Of a stretch of DNA of 64,000 nucleotides, positions 36,067 through 47,471 are shown piece by piece. The notes beneath the pieces are model-generated. The model saw only the letters and a program-made list of their open reading frames with translations, was not told the origin of the DNA and made no database searches. Both the position numbers and the translations under genes were made by a program. How positions within the stretch are numbered: the stretch's first letter is position 1; every line of letters begins with the position of its first letter. The stretch is from Nissolia schottii (lineage: Eukaryota; Streptophyta; Magnoliopsida; Fabales; Fabaceae). Location of the stretch: positions 27,311 to 91,310 of the forward strand of contig QANU01002233.1 of assembly GCA_003254905.1 (NCBI GenBank). The letters are read 5' to 3'.

Positions 36067-39019
36067 TGAAACACCCTAGCTAACTGTTTACCCGTACGTA
36101 GTAAACAATGCTCACTAGGTTGTTTTCTACCTGGTCGGACTACCTTAGTCCATAGTTATAATTCAAAAATAGTTGATTAAGAAAATAGGGACCAATTTTA
36201 AACTTTTCATTTACATCGATTAATTACTAAAATAGAGCCATGCGTTGGAAAGAACAAATATAACAAAGCGTATAACAGTATAGTAGTAAAGCATCCAATA
36301 TACATTCATGTGGTCCATCACATCCATCACATAGTTGTATATACGATAAGTAAGATACACATAACATTTACATAAACTAAAATACCATATACAGAACCCA
36401 AAATACATAACATCAAAATATAAGGGCTACTGGAATGCTACTCAGTATGCCCTTGGCAAAATCCTGACATCCTGCTCTCTAAGTCCATCGCCTATCATGG
36501 CCGCTCATGGTTCTACTGGCAGCTCATCAGCATCCTCAAAATATGAAGCATCTTCAGTACCTGAAGTCATAAGGCAGGTGGAATGAGAACGGTAGGTTCT
36601 CAGTGGATATAACTTTAGTTCCTAAGTCTCGTCTCATGTTAGGTCGGGCTTCAGGCCGCTCAGAGATTTCTAAGTGAACATGCATACTAAACATCCTACT
36701 AATTATTATCTAGCCTAAGTTCTGAACGGCTTTATCTACATTACTAGGTGATAGGGGAACTACTCTTGCTTACTACGTTCTCATGCTGATTAACATTTCG
36801 TGTACATACATAGCCGTCTCGAGCGTCCTCTTGACGGTAATTACGTAACAACAGAATCATCCATTACATCTACTCACACATAACAGAATGCAGAATTATA
36901 CAGTACCCATACTCATGCATAACAGAATCATCAGAATGAACATGCTTGATATACATGCCTAAAAGAATGAACATATGCATAACAGAATAAACCTGCTTTT
37001 GGAATATATGTTATTCCCACCATAGCATTGCCCTCTTTTGACAATACTATGACAGAATAACCTCGCACCCTCAGTGTAGGCCCTTTTTCGACCTTCCTGC
37101 GATGGGCTTCCACCTGCCGTGTGCCCCCTCGGGACCCCTCGGCAGTGGGCGGATATTGTGCCCCCACCTTAGCTTGCCCCCTTTCGACAATGCAAAGGAG
37201 TGGTAACCGTACACCTCTAGGTATGCCATATCGACACCACCTGTGGCGGGCTTCCACATTCAGGATGCTACTTTGACCTCCTGAAGTGGGATCATGGTTT
37301 GGCTCTCGTGATCACGGCCTCAGAATTTTCAGCATGTGGCATTTAGCCTTTTCAGCATTTGGCATTTAGCCTTTTCAGCATTTTCAGGATTTTCAGCAGC
37401 ATATTCGGAATTCATTTCTTTTCAGTACCTGCAGCATGGCATACTTGTTTCCTATGGTTCATTTTAGAATCTTTACTTATCTCATAGTTATTTCTAATCC
37501 TTTAAACTTGATTTATCATGAATGCATGGAATGCTACATCTTAGACCACAGACTACATGTGATTCATATATTCACATACGGCATATACTTCACATATTCA
37601 CATACGACATATACTGCATACATTTCAGTTATCAATCATGGTTATAGCATTGAGAATCAGATTATGTGCCTCAAGAGGGGTTCCCATAATACATTCTGGT
37701 CTCAGGCCGCTCAGCGAAACTATGGTCTGCTCAGCAGTTTGAGCCCTCGCGCTCAGCGCTTAAAACATTCCCGCTCAGCGGTAGGAATCTTATCGCTCAG
37801 CGGTAAGAATCCCATCGCTCAGCGGTCTGACAACTTTTTAAAATATCTCCACCGACTTTTATCCTTTTAGAAAAATATCTTCCCGGCCTTATCCTCATCC
37901 ACGTGGACTGCAGACCGCTCAGCGGTAACCGCCTTCCGCTCAGCGCTCTGTAGTTCACGTTTGAAAATTCTTGATGCATTCTGCTCAGCGGCGCCAGAGG
38001 CCGCTCAGCGGTCACTGGGCGAAACTGAAAACCGAATGCATCATTTTCTCCAATTTTTTTCCTCTTCCTTCCATGGAACCTGCTTGAGTTTTCACACATA
38101 TTTTACACATATTAATCCTATCTAATCCAGGTCACAAGACCCTTCAGAATCATCTTCCTAAGCCCTAGCATCATTTCTAACATATATAATCACATAATCA
38201 AAGAATCACCTACACATACATATAATCACATACAATCATCCACCATCAAAGAGGTGAAGAACTAGAGTTACCCACTTCCTAAAGAGCTTGTTGATGATGG
38301 AGGAAGGATGAAATTAAGCTTTGCTTGCTTGCTTGAGTTCTTCTTGCCAAGAAGTAAAAAACCCTTGAAATAACTATGGAAACTTAGGTTATGGAAGCTT
38401 GGTGTTCTTTCCTCCAAGTGAAGAGAAACTCACAACCTAGTCTTGCTTGTCTTCTTTATGTGTGTGAAATTAGAGGAATATAATCAAGGCAAGGATGGAT
38501 TTGAGTGGTGGGCTTTGGATGGCTTTAGGTTAGGAAACGTAGGAAAACAAAATGAAAGAAAGTGTGTGTGTGTGTCTTCGGTTGGAGGGCTGGCCGTGGG
38601 AAATATGAGTCCTTTGGGTACACATATTTTCTATTTTTCTCGGTGTGTTTTCGATCGTGTTCGCTCATTAACTATTTATGTACGGATGTCCTAAAAATAT
38701 TTCGGACATACCGTTGTAACCTATTAATTTTGCTTATTAATATTTAATTCTTTGTTGAGATATTCTCGCATTTATTTTCATATTAATGTATTTTACATAC
38801 TCCTGTGAGTCATGATTAAATTCTAATAATAACCTAATATCGACCCGAACGTCACCGGACGCCACGAGATCGCAAACTTATTATTTTTAACTAATATTAC
38901 AGGGATTAAAATTAATACTTAACTTTTTATTTTATTTTCTTTTATCTTTTCTTATTCATATATTCTTAATTATTTATTATGTGACATTTTAGTGAAAGGA
39001 AAAAGTCGGGTTGTTACAA
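36067..39019 (-). mobile_element. Element G LTR (5' LTR on minus strand)
   Basis: Plus-strand ends TGAAACACCCTAGC and GGGTTGTTACA. Near-identical to 30019-33003 over almost all its length, including the CGCTCAGCG array (37700-38010) and the (GT)n run near 38563. Confidence 0.92.
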
Positions 39020-39269
39020 CAACAACATCAACAAAAAAGCAGAAAAAGGGAACACACAATCAAAGAACTACAAAAGCTGAACTGCTCATCTTTGAAGGTT
39101 CAAGAATGTACCTTAGTGTCTAAATAGTTAGCACATGTTATGATATTATGGTCATTGGCTCAAAAGATTTTCATCATAAACAAGTCTAACATTTTCCTAA
39201 AACCCTAAAAGCATATAGCAACATTTTTCAAGGGTTTCAAACACTATTAACTCGGTTCTTGCATGAGTA

Positions 39270-39445
39270 ATCGATTACCATGTTAGTGTAATCGATTACC
39301 ATCAAATAAAATTCAAAGTTATTCAAATTTTGAAGTGAGTAATCGATTACCAACCCGAGTTAATCGATTATCACCTTGAGAAATTTGAAAAATGGCAGTT
39401 TCTAAAGTGTGTAATCGATTACAACACTATAGTAATCGATTACAT
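39270..39445 (+). repeat. TAATCGATTA palindrome cluster in Sirevirus LTR
   Basis: Six TAATCGATTA(C) words in 175 bases upstream of the TATA box. The 3' LTR keeps four (59797-59895) before its truncation. TAATCGATTA is a perfect 10-base palindrome. Confidence 0.92.
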
Positions 39446-39532
39446 GCTCGAATGGGTGTGTTTTTTCATGAAACAATGCATTGGTTTGCATCATATGTTC
39501 TGGCATTAGTTCATGAATAGGCACCTCTGCCT

Positions 39533-39539
39533 ATATAAA
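39533..39539 (+). promoter_or_regulatory. TATA box of Sirevirus 5' LTR
   Basis: TATATAA in 'gcctatataaagc', about 680 bases before the LTR end and 90 bases after the last palindrome. Confidence 0.6.
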
Positions 39540-40214
39540 GCAGAATTCGTGTAGAACCATGAACATACCATCAGAACTACAATCTTTCATTAATTCTTAC
39601 AAGTTTTACAAGTTCTGATCAAATATTTCAAAGTCTATTTTCAATCCAAAACTCAGAAAGCATTGAGCCATAACTTTCATATCATTTGTGCTCTCTATTC
39701 AGGTTTATCCTTCCCTGAGTTTAGGATTGATACAAAAGCCATTGTATAGAAACTTCTTCAATCTGTTTGCTTGTTGTAAACACCGTGGTTTTCGGTGTAT
39801 TTTCTGATCATCACCGTAGTGTTCGGTGAGGTCATTGTGTAACCAGGGGAACGATTGCGTTCTCTTGAAGTTGTCGGTGTAAGTGCCTCGGTTGTGAGGT
39901 TGTACACAACACAAGTTTACATAGTGGAAAAATCCCTGAATTAGAACAGGGGACTGGACGTAGCCTTCGGTGGTTGAAGGTGAACCAGGATAAATTTTCT
40001 GGTGTGATATTTCTATTCCCTACACTCTTTACATTCAGCAATTTACAATTTCCGCTGCTTCAACATTAACATCTATTCAGTTTATTGCTGGATCTTGATC
40101 ATAATTTGGGAATTAAGGTTTCATACCATTCACCATCTTTCAAAGAACCAAAACCCGTCAAAAACAAGAGAAACCTAATTCACCCCCTCTTAGGTTGCTA
40201 TCTAGAGTTACAAT

Positions 40215-40226
40215 TGGCATCAGAGC
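40215..40226 (+). other. Primer binding site of the Sirevirus
   Basis: TGGCATCAGAGC, two bases after the LTR end; one base differs from the usual TGGTATCAGAGC match to initiator tRNA-Met. Confidence 0.85.
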
Positions 40227-40262
40227 GCAATTTTAGGAAATTTACTCCTAAAGATGCATAAG

Positions 40263-42039
40263 ATGGCATCCTCAAGACCTATGTTGAGTGAAGGGTTGAA
40301 TGTAAATAGGCCTCCATGTTTTAATGGGGATCATTATGATTTCTAGAAAATCAAAATGATGATCTTCATCAAAGCACAAGATCTTGAAGTTTGGAAAACT
40401 ATTGAAGAAGGTCCGTTTGTGCCTATGTTTACCAATGAAAATAGGAGTGAACCTAAACCCATGAGTGCTTGGAATGATGAAGAGAAAAAGAAAGTCCAGT
40501 ATGATCTTAAAGCCATGAATTATCTAACCTCTGCCCTAGGTATGTATGAATTCTTTAGAGTCTCTTCATGTAAATCTACCAAAGAAATTTGGGATACCCT
40601 AGAAGCCACTCATGAGGGTACTGATGAAGTTAAGAGATCAAAGTTAAACACTCTATCTCAAGAATATGAAATGTTTAAGATGCTTCCTGGAGAAAAGATC
40701 CTTGATATGCAAAAGAGATTTACTCATCTAATTAATCATTTGTCTGCTCTTGGCAAAGCTTATTCTGGTGTAGATTTGAATCTAAAGGTGCTACGATCAT
40801 TGACTCGGATATGGCAATCGAAAGTGACGGCAATATCAGAAAAGAAGAGCCTATCCAAGATGACTCTAGCAACACTGTTCGGAAAACTGTAAGAGCATGA
40901 ACTGGAATTGAGTCGCCTCGATCAACATGAGCAACATGAGAAGAAACACAGGTCAATTTCTTTAAAAGCAAAAATTGATTCTGATAAAGAAGATTCTGAA
41001 GATGATGATTGTGAAAACATGAATCTCTTAGTTAAGAATCTTGGAAAATTTTTCAAAAAGAAAGGCATGCGATTTGGCCAAAATAAGAGATTCATGAAGA
41101 AGAATGATTCATCTTCTTCTCAAATATTCACATGCTTTGAGTGCGGAAAGCCTGGACATATCAAGTCCGATTGTCCAAACATCCAAAGGAAAAAGAATGG
41201 ATTCAGAGGCAAAGTGGACAACAAACACAAGAAGGGCAAGAAAGCATATGTGGCATGGGAAGACAACGACATCAGTTCTTCATCAGAACTGAGGATGAAG
41301 AAGCTCAGATCGAATTGATGGCAACTCATGATTCAGACAATGAAAATGATGAGGTTAGTTCTAATAAACTCTCTTATGAAGATTTACAAGCTGCCTTTGA
41401 ATGCATACAAGAAATATGTTTGAATTTTTCCAAAATTTATGCTAAGAAGGAAGAAGTACACTTGATTAAATCTATGATAGAAAATCAAGATGCTTGTAAG
41501 AAATGTATATGCTTAGAAACTAAAGTTGATAATTTACAAGAGATTGTATGCAAATTTGAAAAAGGTAAGCATGGATTAGATGATATCTTAAGCATGCAAC
41601 GAGATACTAAAGATAGAAGTGGATTAGGTTATACTCCACAGAAAGGAAAAAATGATGTGAAGAAAACCTTGTTTGTGAAGGCTAGTAATCCACAACCAAA
41701 TATGCATGCAAAAAGAAATGGTTTGCAATCTAAACCTAATTTCATAATGATAGTAAAATACATATAGTAAGAAATAGCAACTATCATATGCCTACTTCAA
41801 AGCCTATTTCTAAACCTAATAACTACTATGCATCAAATTCAAATAAGTATTTACCAAGAAAAATTCATTTGATTCCTAAAAGAAGGTATATGTGTAGTTA
41901 TTGTTGTTTAGAAGGACACACCAACAATGCATGTTATATTAAAAAGTATGGTGTTCCAAATGGTCAAAACAAGTGGGTTGAGAAAGGTTCTAACAAGCAA
42001 GGACCCAAAGCACATTGGGTACCTTATACTCATTTCTAA
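40263..42039 (+). pseudogene. gag: Sirevirus gag, broken
   Basis: The start is ATG 40263, 36 bases past the primer site. It encodes a Copia gag domain (about residues 30-200: YDLKAMNYLTSALGMYEFF, STKEIWDTLEATHEGTDEV, LINHLSALGKAYSG) and a CCHC zinc knuckle (CFECGKPGHIKSDCP, about 41135-41180). A Lys/Gln-rich, coiled-coil-like region follows, then a second Cys-rich motif (CSYCCLEGHTNNACY, about 41895-41940). Breaks: TAG at 40344 and TAA at 40890 in frame, a frameshift near 41280, another between 41767 and 41788, and a TAA at 42037 just before pol in the same frame. Sireviruses normally have a gag longer than other Copia elements, which fits. The gag frame is not usable as it stands. Confidence 0.85.
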
Positions 42040-42045
42040 ATTGTT

Positions 42046-45000
42046 TTGCAGATATGTATGAGGACAGCAAGTGACTTATGGTACCTTGACAGTGGCTGTT
42101 CCTCACATATGACGGGAGACAAAACAAAGTTCTCATTTCTTATCCCAAGAAACAAAGGATATGTAACGTATGGCAACAACGAAAAAGGAAAAATCATTGG
42201 CATTGGAAGAATAGGTACGCCTCCTCAAACTACCATTGAAAATGTGTTATATGTTGAAGGTCTAGGTCATAATCTGCTTAGCATTAGCCAATTATGTGAC
42301 AAGGGCCTTGTATTTGGATTTGAAGATGATATATGTGTAGTTAAAGATAAGAAAACCCAAGAAGTGAAATTTTCTGGATACAAAGTTAATAAGGTTTTCA
42401 TGATTTCATTAGAAGATATATCATCTAAAAACACATGTCTTATGGTAAAAAACAATGATGATTGTTGGCTATGGCATAAACGTTTAGCACATATTCACAT
42501 GGATCACTTGAATAAACTTATCAAGCATGATCTAGTCATTGGTTTACCAAAGATTAAATTTATTAAAGATAGATTGTGTGATGCATGTCAAAAAGGAAAG
42601 CAAACCAAAGTTTCCTTTAAACCCAAGAATGTTGTTTCAACTACTAGACCTCTTCAGTTACTCCATATGGACTTGTTTGGTCCATCAAGGACAAAAAGTT
42701 TTGGAGGAAACTATTATGGTCTAGTGATTGTTGATGACTTCTCAAGGTTTACTTGGACTTTGTTTTTATCACACAAAAATCATGCTTTTGATGCATTCAA
42801 AAGATTTGCTAAAACTGTTGAAAATGAAAAATCTTTGAAAATTGCATCAATTAGAAGTGATCATGGTGGTGAGTTTGAAAATGCATCATTTGAAGAGTTT
42901 TGTGGTGAACATGGAATCTCTCATAACTTTTCCGCTCCTAGAACACCTCAACAAAATGGAGTTGTGGAAAGGAAAAATAGATCTCTTGAAGAACTAGCAA
43001 GAACTATGCTAAGTGAAACCAATTTGCCTAAGTATTTTTGGGCAAACGCGGTTAGCACGGCTTGCTATATTTCTAATATAGTTCTCATTAGACCTTTTCT
43101 AAAGAAAACTCCATATGAGTTGTTCAAGGGTAGAAAGCCAAATATTGCACACTTTCATATCTTTGGCACAAAATGTTTTGTTCTGAACAACGGCAAAGAC
43201 AACCTTGGTAAGTTTGATGCAAAAGCAGATGAAGGTATATTTCTTGGATATTTACTTTCTAGTAAAGCCTATCGTATCTTCAATAAAAGAACTCATACTA
43301 TTGAAGAATCTATTCATGTGTCATTTGATGAAACTGACCCCTCCAAGGAGGAAAAAATTGTTTCTTTTGATGATGATGAAAGTGAAGTTCCATTACCAAG
43401 AAATGCTGATCAAATCCAAGGAGAAAACAATATTGAAAATGATCAAGTTGAAGAGCAAGTTCAGGATGATCAACCCAAGGAATGGAGAACACACAAAGAT
43501 CACCCAATTGACAAAATCATTGGTGATATATCAAGCGGAGTCACAACAAGATTGAAACTCAACGATGCTTGCTTACATATGGCGTTTGTGTCACAAATCG
43601 GGCCATCCAAAGTACATGATGCATTGAAAGATGAACAATGGGTACTTGCCATGCAAGATGAACTCAATCAATTTACTCGAAATGAAGTATGGGAACTTGT
43701 ACTTGCTCCTGAAGATAAACAAATCATTGGTACAAAGTGGGTGTTCAGAAACAAACTAGATGAAAATGGCATCATCGTTCGAAACAAGGCAAGATTGGTG
43801 GCCCAAGGATACAATCAAGAAGAAGGTATTGATTATGATGAAACCTATGCTCCGGTGGCCAGGTTAGAAGCTATACGTTTACTTTTGGCATATGCTTGTT
43901 CCTTAAACTTTCAACTATATCAAATGGATGTCAAGAGTGCATTCTTAAACGGTTATATACAAGAGAAAGTTTATGTTCGTCAACCCCCTGGGTTTGAAAA
44001 TTTTAAAAATCCCTCTCATGTATATAAACTTAAGAAGCACTTTACGGTCTCAAACAGGCTCCTAGAGCTTGGTATGATCGATTAAGCACTTTTCTGTGTG
44101 AAAAAGGCTTCGAAAAAGATAAAGTTGATACTACTCTCTTCATAAAAAGAACAAAAAATCATACTTTACTAGTTCAAATTTATGTTGATGATATTATATT
44201 TGGTTCAACTAATGAGGTTTTATGCAAGGAATTTTCAAATCTCATGCAAGGAGAATTTGAAATGTCTATGAATGCCAAATTGAATTTCTTTCTTGGTCTG
44301 CAAATTAAGCAAACTAAGAATGGAACATTCATTAACCAATCTAAGTTCTGCAAAGAACTATTGCAAAAGTATAAGATGAATGATTGCAAGGCTATAGCAA
44401 CACCAATGGGATCAAGTACTTATCTAGATCAAGATGACTTTGGAAACCCATTGATGAAACACAATATCGAGGTATGATCGGATCCTTATTATATTTAACT
44501 GTTAGTCGACTTGATATTATGTTCAGTGTTTGCTTGTGTGCTCGTTTTCAATCATCTCCAAAAGAATCCCACTTGAGTGTTATAAAACGAATCTTAAAAT
44601 ATTTGAAAGGCACTGTCAATGTTGGATTATGGTTTCCTAGAGGAAGCACATGCAGGGTGGTTGGTTATTCTGATTCTGATTTTGCGGGTTGTAAAAGCGA
44701 ACGCAAAAGCACTAGTGGTACATGTCATATTTTAGGGAATGTTCTTGTCTCTTGGTCTTGTAAGAAACAAGCTTGTGTCGCTCTAAGCACTGCTGAGGCT
44801 GAATACATTGCAGCCGGTAATTACTGTGCACAAGTCTTGTGGCTCAAGCAACAGTTAAAAGACTTCGGTCTAGACCTGGGCTGTATTCCTATAAATTGTG
44901 ATAACACGAGTGCTATCAATTTAACCAAAAATCCTGTAATGCCTTCTCGAGCGAAGCACATAGACATAAGACATCACTTTCTCAGAGATCATGTGTTGAA

Positions 45001-45133
45001 AAAGGAAGTCGAACTAAACTTTGTTGCAACACATGATCAGCTTGCTGACATTTTGACAAAACCTTTGGCAAAAGAACCATTTTATAAAATCATACGAGAG
45101 TTAAGGATTCTAGACGAGACATATATATCTTAA
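42046..45133 (+). pseudogene. pol: Sirevirus pol: protease, integrase, RT, RNase H; two frameshifts
   Basis: Copia domain order. Protease has LDSGCSSHMTG (about residue 15). The integrase zinc region has LWHKRLAHIHMDHL and CDACQKGKQ. The integrase core has Asp in HMDLFGP, Asp in RSDHGGEF and Glu in GVVERKNRS. RT begins near residue 535 (WVLAMQDELNQF, KARLVAQGYNQEEGIDY, MDVKSAFLNG). A frameshift near 44036 ends the 679-residue first frame. RT continues in a second frame holding YVDDIIFG (44181-44204), and a second shift near 44470 leads to the last frame with GSLLYL, the RNase H landmarks YSDSDFAG and STAEAEYIA, and a final stop at 45131. The active-site residues are all still present; the two shifts are what inactivate it. 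It normally makes the reverse-transcription and integration enzymes. Confidence 0.92.
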
Positions 45134-45662
45134 AAATTGTCTATGATTGACTGTCTGTTTAATTGCATATGATTGGGTGTTTATTCTACTGATTGTATAG
45201 TTCATGAAGTGAAAATTTTACATCTGATGATCATATACGTTACAAGCTTTCAAAATTTCAAAAATTTTGGGCTAGTAATCGATTACATCTCCATAGTAAT
45301 CGATTACCAGCGGTTTCCTTTATTCAAAATTACAAAACTGCTTGATGTAGTCGATTACTCAAGCCGGTAATCGATTACCAGGGTTGCTAATCGATTAACA
45401 TGTCGAGGTAATCGATTACCTTCTCATTTTTTTCATCCTTGTAATCGATTACTTATGTCAGTAATCCATTACCAGGCTTAAAATTGCCATAGTTAATCGA
45501 TTACAGCAGTTGGCTAATCGATTACATGGCTGGCTATATCAATCTTGGTTAAATTTTTAGCCATTTGTAATCGATTATTTCCATCTCTCTCACCCAAAGC
45601 TCTCATCCTCCTTCTTCCTCCATTATGTCTTTCTCAAATCTCTTCCAAATCTTGATGGTTCT
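45134..45662 (+). other. Spacer between Sirevirus pol and the extra ORF
   Basis: Contains the TAATCGATTA array (45273-45577) and, at 45590-45640, a pyrimidine-rich stretch before the next start. No coding sense. Confidence 0.7.
45273..45577 (+). repeat. TAATCGATTA array inside the Sirevirus, between pol and the extra ORF
   Basis: About eleven TAATCGATTA words, including decayed ones (TAGTCGATTA, TAATCCATTA), in about 300 bases, spaced 17-45 bases apart. Same word as in the LTR but in the interior. Confidence 0.93.
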
Positions 45663-45767
45663 ATGAAGAGTTTGGAAGCTTGTCCATCATCTACCATTAT
45701 TCTAATCTCCATTGTTCCACCATTACTCTCCTCTCCTCCTCTTCCTCTCCAAACCTTCCTCTCCTCC

Positions 45768-46830
45768 ATGGCTACTTCAGGCTCAGGCTCCAAGAGAGCA
45801 CGAACTAAGAATGTGGGGTATGGTCTGGATCCCTTGAATATCTCCAAACTTCTTACAACTGAAGAGCAGAAGAAACGTTTTCTGTCCCGTTTCTTGGAGC
45901 GACCAATTATGTCTCCAAAGTACGGTATTCTCAACACCTTTTCTTCTGCTGGGTTAGACTTTCCTGCTTTGTTTGAATTCAAGGGTTGTCAGATTTTGTT
46001 TCCCTGCATGGTTCTTTTTATCCTAAGTTAGTAAAAGTCTTTTACTGTAATCCGAAGTATCTGAATAATAAGCTAGTCTCCCAAGTCAAAGGTGTAGACA
46101 TTGTTATGACTTTGAAAGACTTGGGAAACTGTTTGGGGGTTCCGTATGAAGGAAGGAAGTTGAGTGCTAAAATTCTATATGTCCATGGCAAGGTTTTAAC
46201 AGGAGGACCTTCTACCAGAGTTTGTGTCGATTCTCTGAGGCACAACTCCAGGAGAAGCGTCAAAGGTTGGAGTCTGCACGTACTAGGGACATTCTGCCTG
46301 TTGGTCCTCTCACTGTTGGTGATAGATTGCTGAATTACTTTCTGAGTTATGTCCTCTTGCCTCAGATATCTAATCATGCTCAGATTAGTGATTTAGAACT
46401 GCAAATTCTATTTGGGTTGAAAACCAAGGAGAAGATAAATTGGGCATATCTGGTGCAGCAGCACATGCTCCTACAGTGTGATCGTGCTGGGGCTCTGCCT
46501 TATGCTTCTGCCATATCTCAGATCTTTCTGAACTATGGTGTTTCTATTGATGGGGAATTTGTTCAGCAGGTTGATATTAAAACTCAGAAGATCGACATCG
46601 ACATTCTGGCTAAGTTGGGCATATATCAGGATGTGGATGGGGTGTTCAAGCACAAGGCTAACTCTAGAGATACTACTCCACCTCTTCCTCCATCTGCTTC
46701 TGCCACATCTTCTGATCCTATCGTTCCTCCGTCTTCATCCAGTTCTGACGGCCAGTTTTAGATGATTCTGGATCACCTGGATCAAATGCAGGCTGCTCAC
46801 ACAACACGTTTTGATCATATCGATGGCCGT
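45768..46830 (+). pseudogene. Sirevirus extra 3' ORF (plant transposon protein-like domain), first part
   Basis: The likely start is ATG 45768 (MATSGSGSKRARTKNVG), though an in-frame ATG lies at 45663. The product resembles the 'putative plant transposon protein' domain found in many plant retroelement-linked proteins: LLTTEEQKKRFLSRFLER, FEFKGCQ, HGSFYPKLVKVFYCNPKYL, VKGVDIVMTLKDLGNCLGVP. The third segment (46222-46761) has LLNYFLSYVLLPQISNHAQ and a Pro/Ser-rich tail. Frames change near 45985 and near 46230; TAG at 46759 ends the open frame. At 46830 the Athila-like element D interrupts it (target GCCGT/GCCGC), and the tail resumes at 58091. In SIRE1-type elements this slot is called env-like; I see no signal peptide or convincing transmembrane segment, so I do not call it an envelope. 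Confidence 0.72.
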
Positions 46831-47125
46831 TGATAAGTAGATTTTATACCTTATTTTACTACTCTATAAATGAGCAATTCATACTTAAATGTGTAGGGTT
46901 TAACACTTAATCAATATGTTTTTACACATAGTCCTCTTTTGAGAGAAATTAAGAAAAATGGTAAGATTATGCATTATTTTACTCTTAGAATTTAATATTT
47001 CTTTTGGAGTTTTCTATTATGAAATTTCAGGAAATAAAGGTTGAAGAAGATCATTGAAGAATTGAAGAGAAGATGTGACCAAGGACAAAAGAGGAAAGAA
47101 GCAAGACGGCGAGTTTGAGCCACAT

Positions 47126-47445
47126 CGCTCAGCGGAGAAACAACTATCGCCCAGCGAAACCACAATCACCGCTCAGTGATGCAGCAGGAAATGCTCAGCA
47201 AAGCTGAACAAAGTGCTCAGCGATGAATACCCCTTCGCTCAGCGAAAGTACCAACTTGCACCGGTGCATTTAATGCTCCAGCCTGGCGCCAGCTCAACTG
47301 TCAGCGCCGCCCCTGCAAAAGCTGACCAGCGCATTTAATGAAGCCATGTAAGCTGCCTAAATTGACTTAGCCGCTCAGTGCCACCGCCAAACCGCTCAGC
47401 GATAAGCCTTGAATCGCTCAGCGATGGTACTAAACCGCTGAGCGA
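47126..47445 (+). repeat. CGCTCAGCG palindromes in element D LTR
   Basis: About nine CGCTCAGCG, CGCCCAGCG or CGCTGAGCG words in 320 bases just before the TATA box; copied at 56708-57027 in the 3' LTR. Confidence 0.9.
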
Positions 47446-47463
47446 TCCTGCCGAACCTTGGCC

Positions 47464-47471
47464 TATAAATA
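47464..47471 (+). promoter_or_regulatory. TATA box of element D 5' LTR
   Basis: TATAAATA followed by GGGGGTC; identical box at 57046 in the 3' LTR. Confidence 0.7.

Larger units (their letters stand above)
30019..39019 (-). mobile_element. Element G: complete but gutted Ty3 retrotransposon, minus strand, 9,001 bp
   Basis: Perfect ACAAC target copies at 30014-30018 and 39020-39024. LTRs are 30019-33003 and 36067-39019 (about 2.97 kb each, visibly very similar, with a few short indels near 30890-30980). Between them are only 3.06 kb: the minus-strand order is primer site (36064-36053), a gag remnant, a degenerate middle, an integrase C-terminal remnant and a polypurine tract. LTRs therefore make up two thirds of the element. 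With no full gene it must have been moved by proteins from elsewhere. LTR family equals solo LTR K. It is younger than the Sirevirus it splits. Confidence 0.92.
29965..40212 (+). mobile_element. 5' LTR of the Sirevirus, split by element G
   Basis: TGTGAAGAAGG at 29965, broken after 30018, resuming at 39025 (after the second ACAAC copy) and ending GAGTTACA at 40212. Net about 1.24 kb. It contains a TAATCGATTA cluster (39270-39445) and a TATA box at 39533. The 3' copy at 59502 reads straight across the G insertion point, confirming it. Confidence 0.88.

Noticed and set aside
39270-45577. Regularly recurring short palindromes (TAATCGATTA), CRISPR-like at first sight
   Set aside because: Repeats are only 10 bases with irregular spacing, the context is plant retroelement and there are no cas genes.
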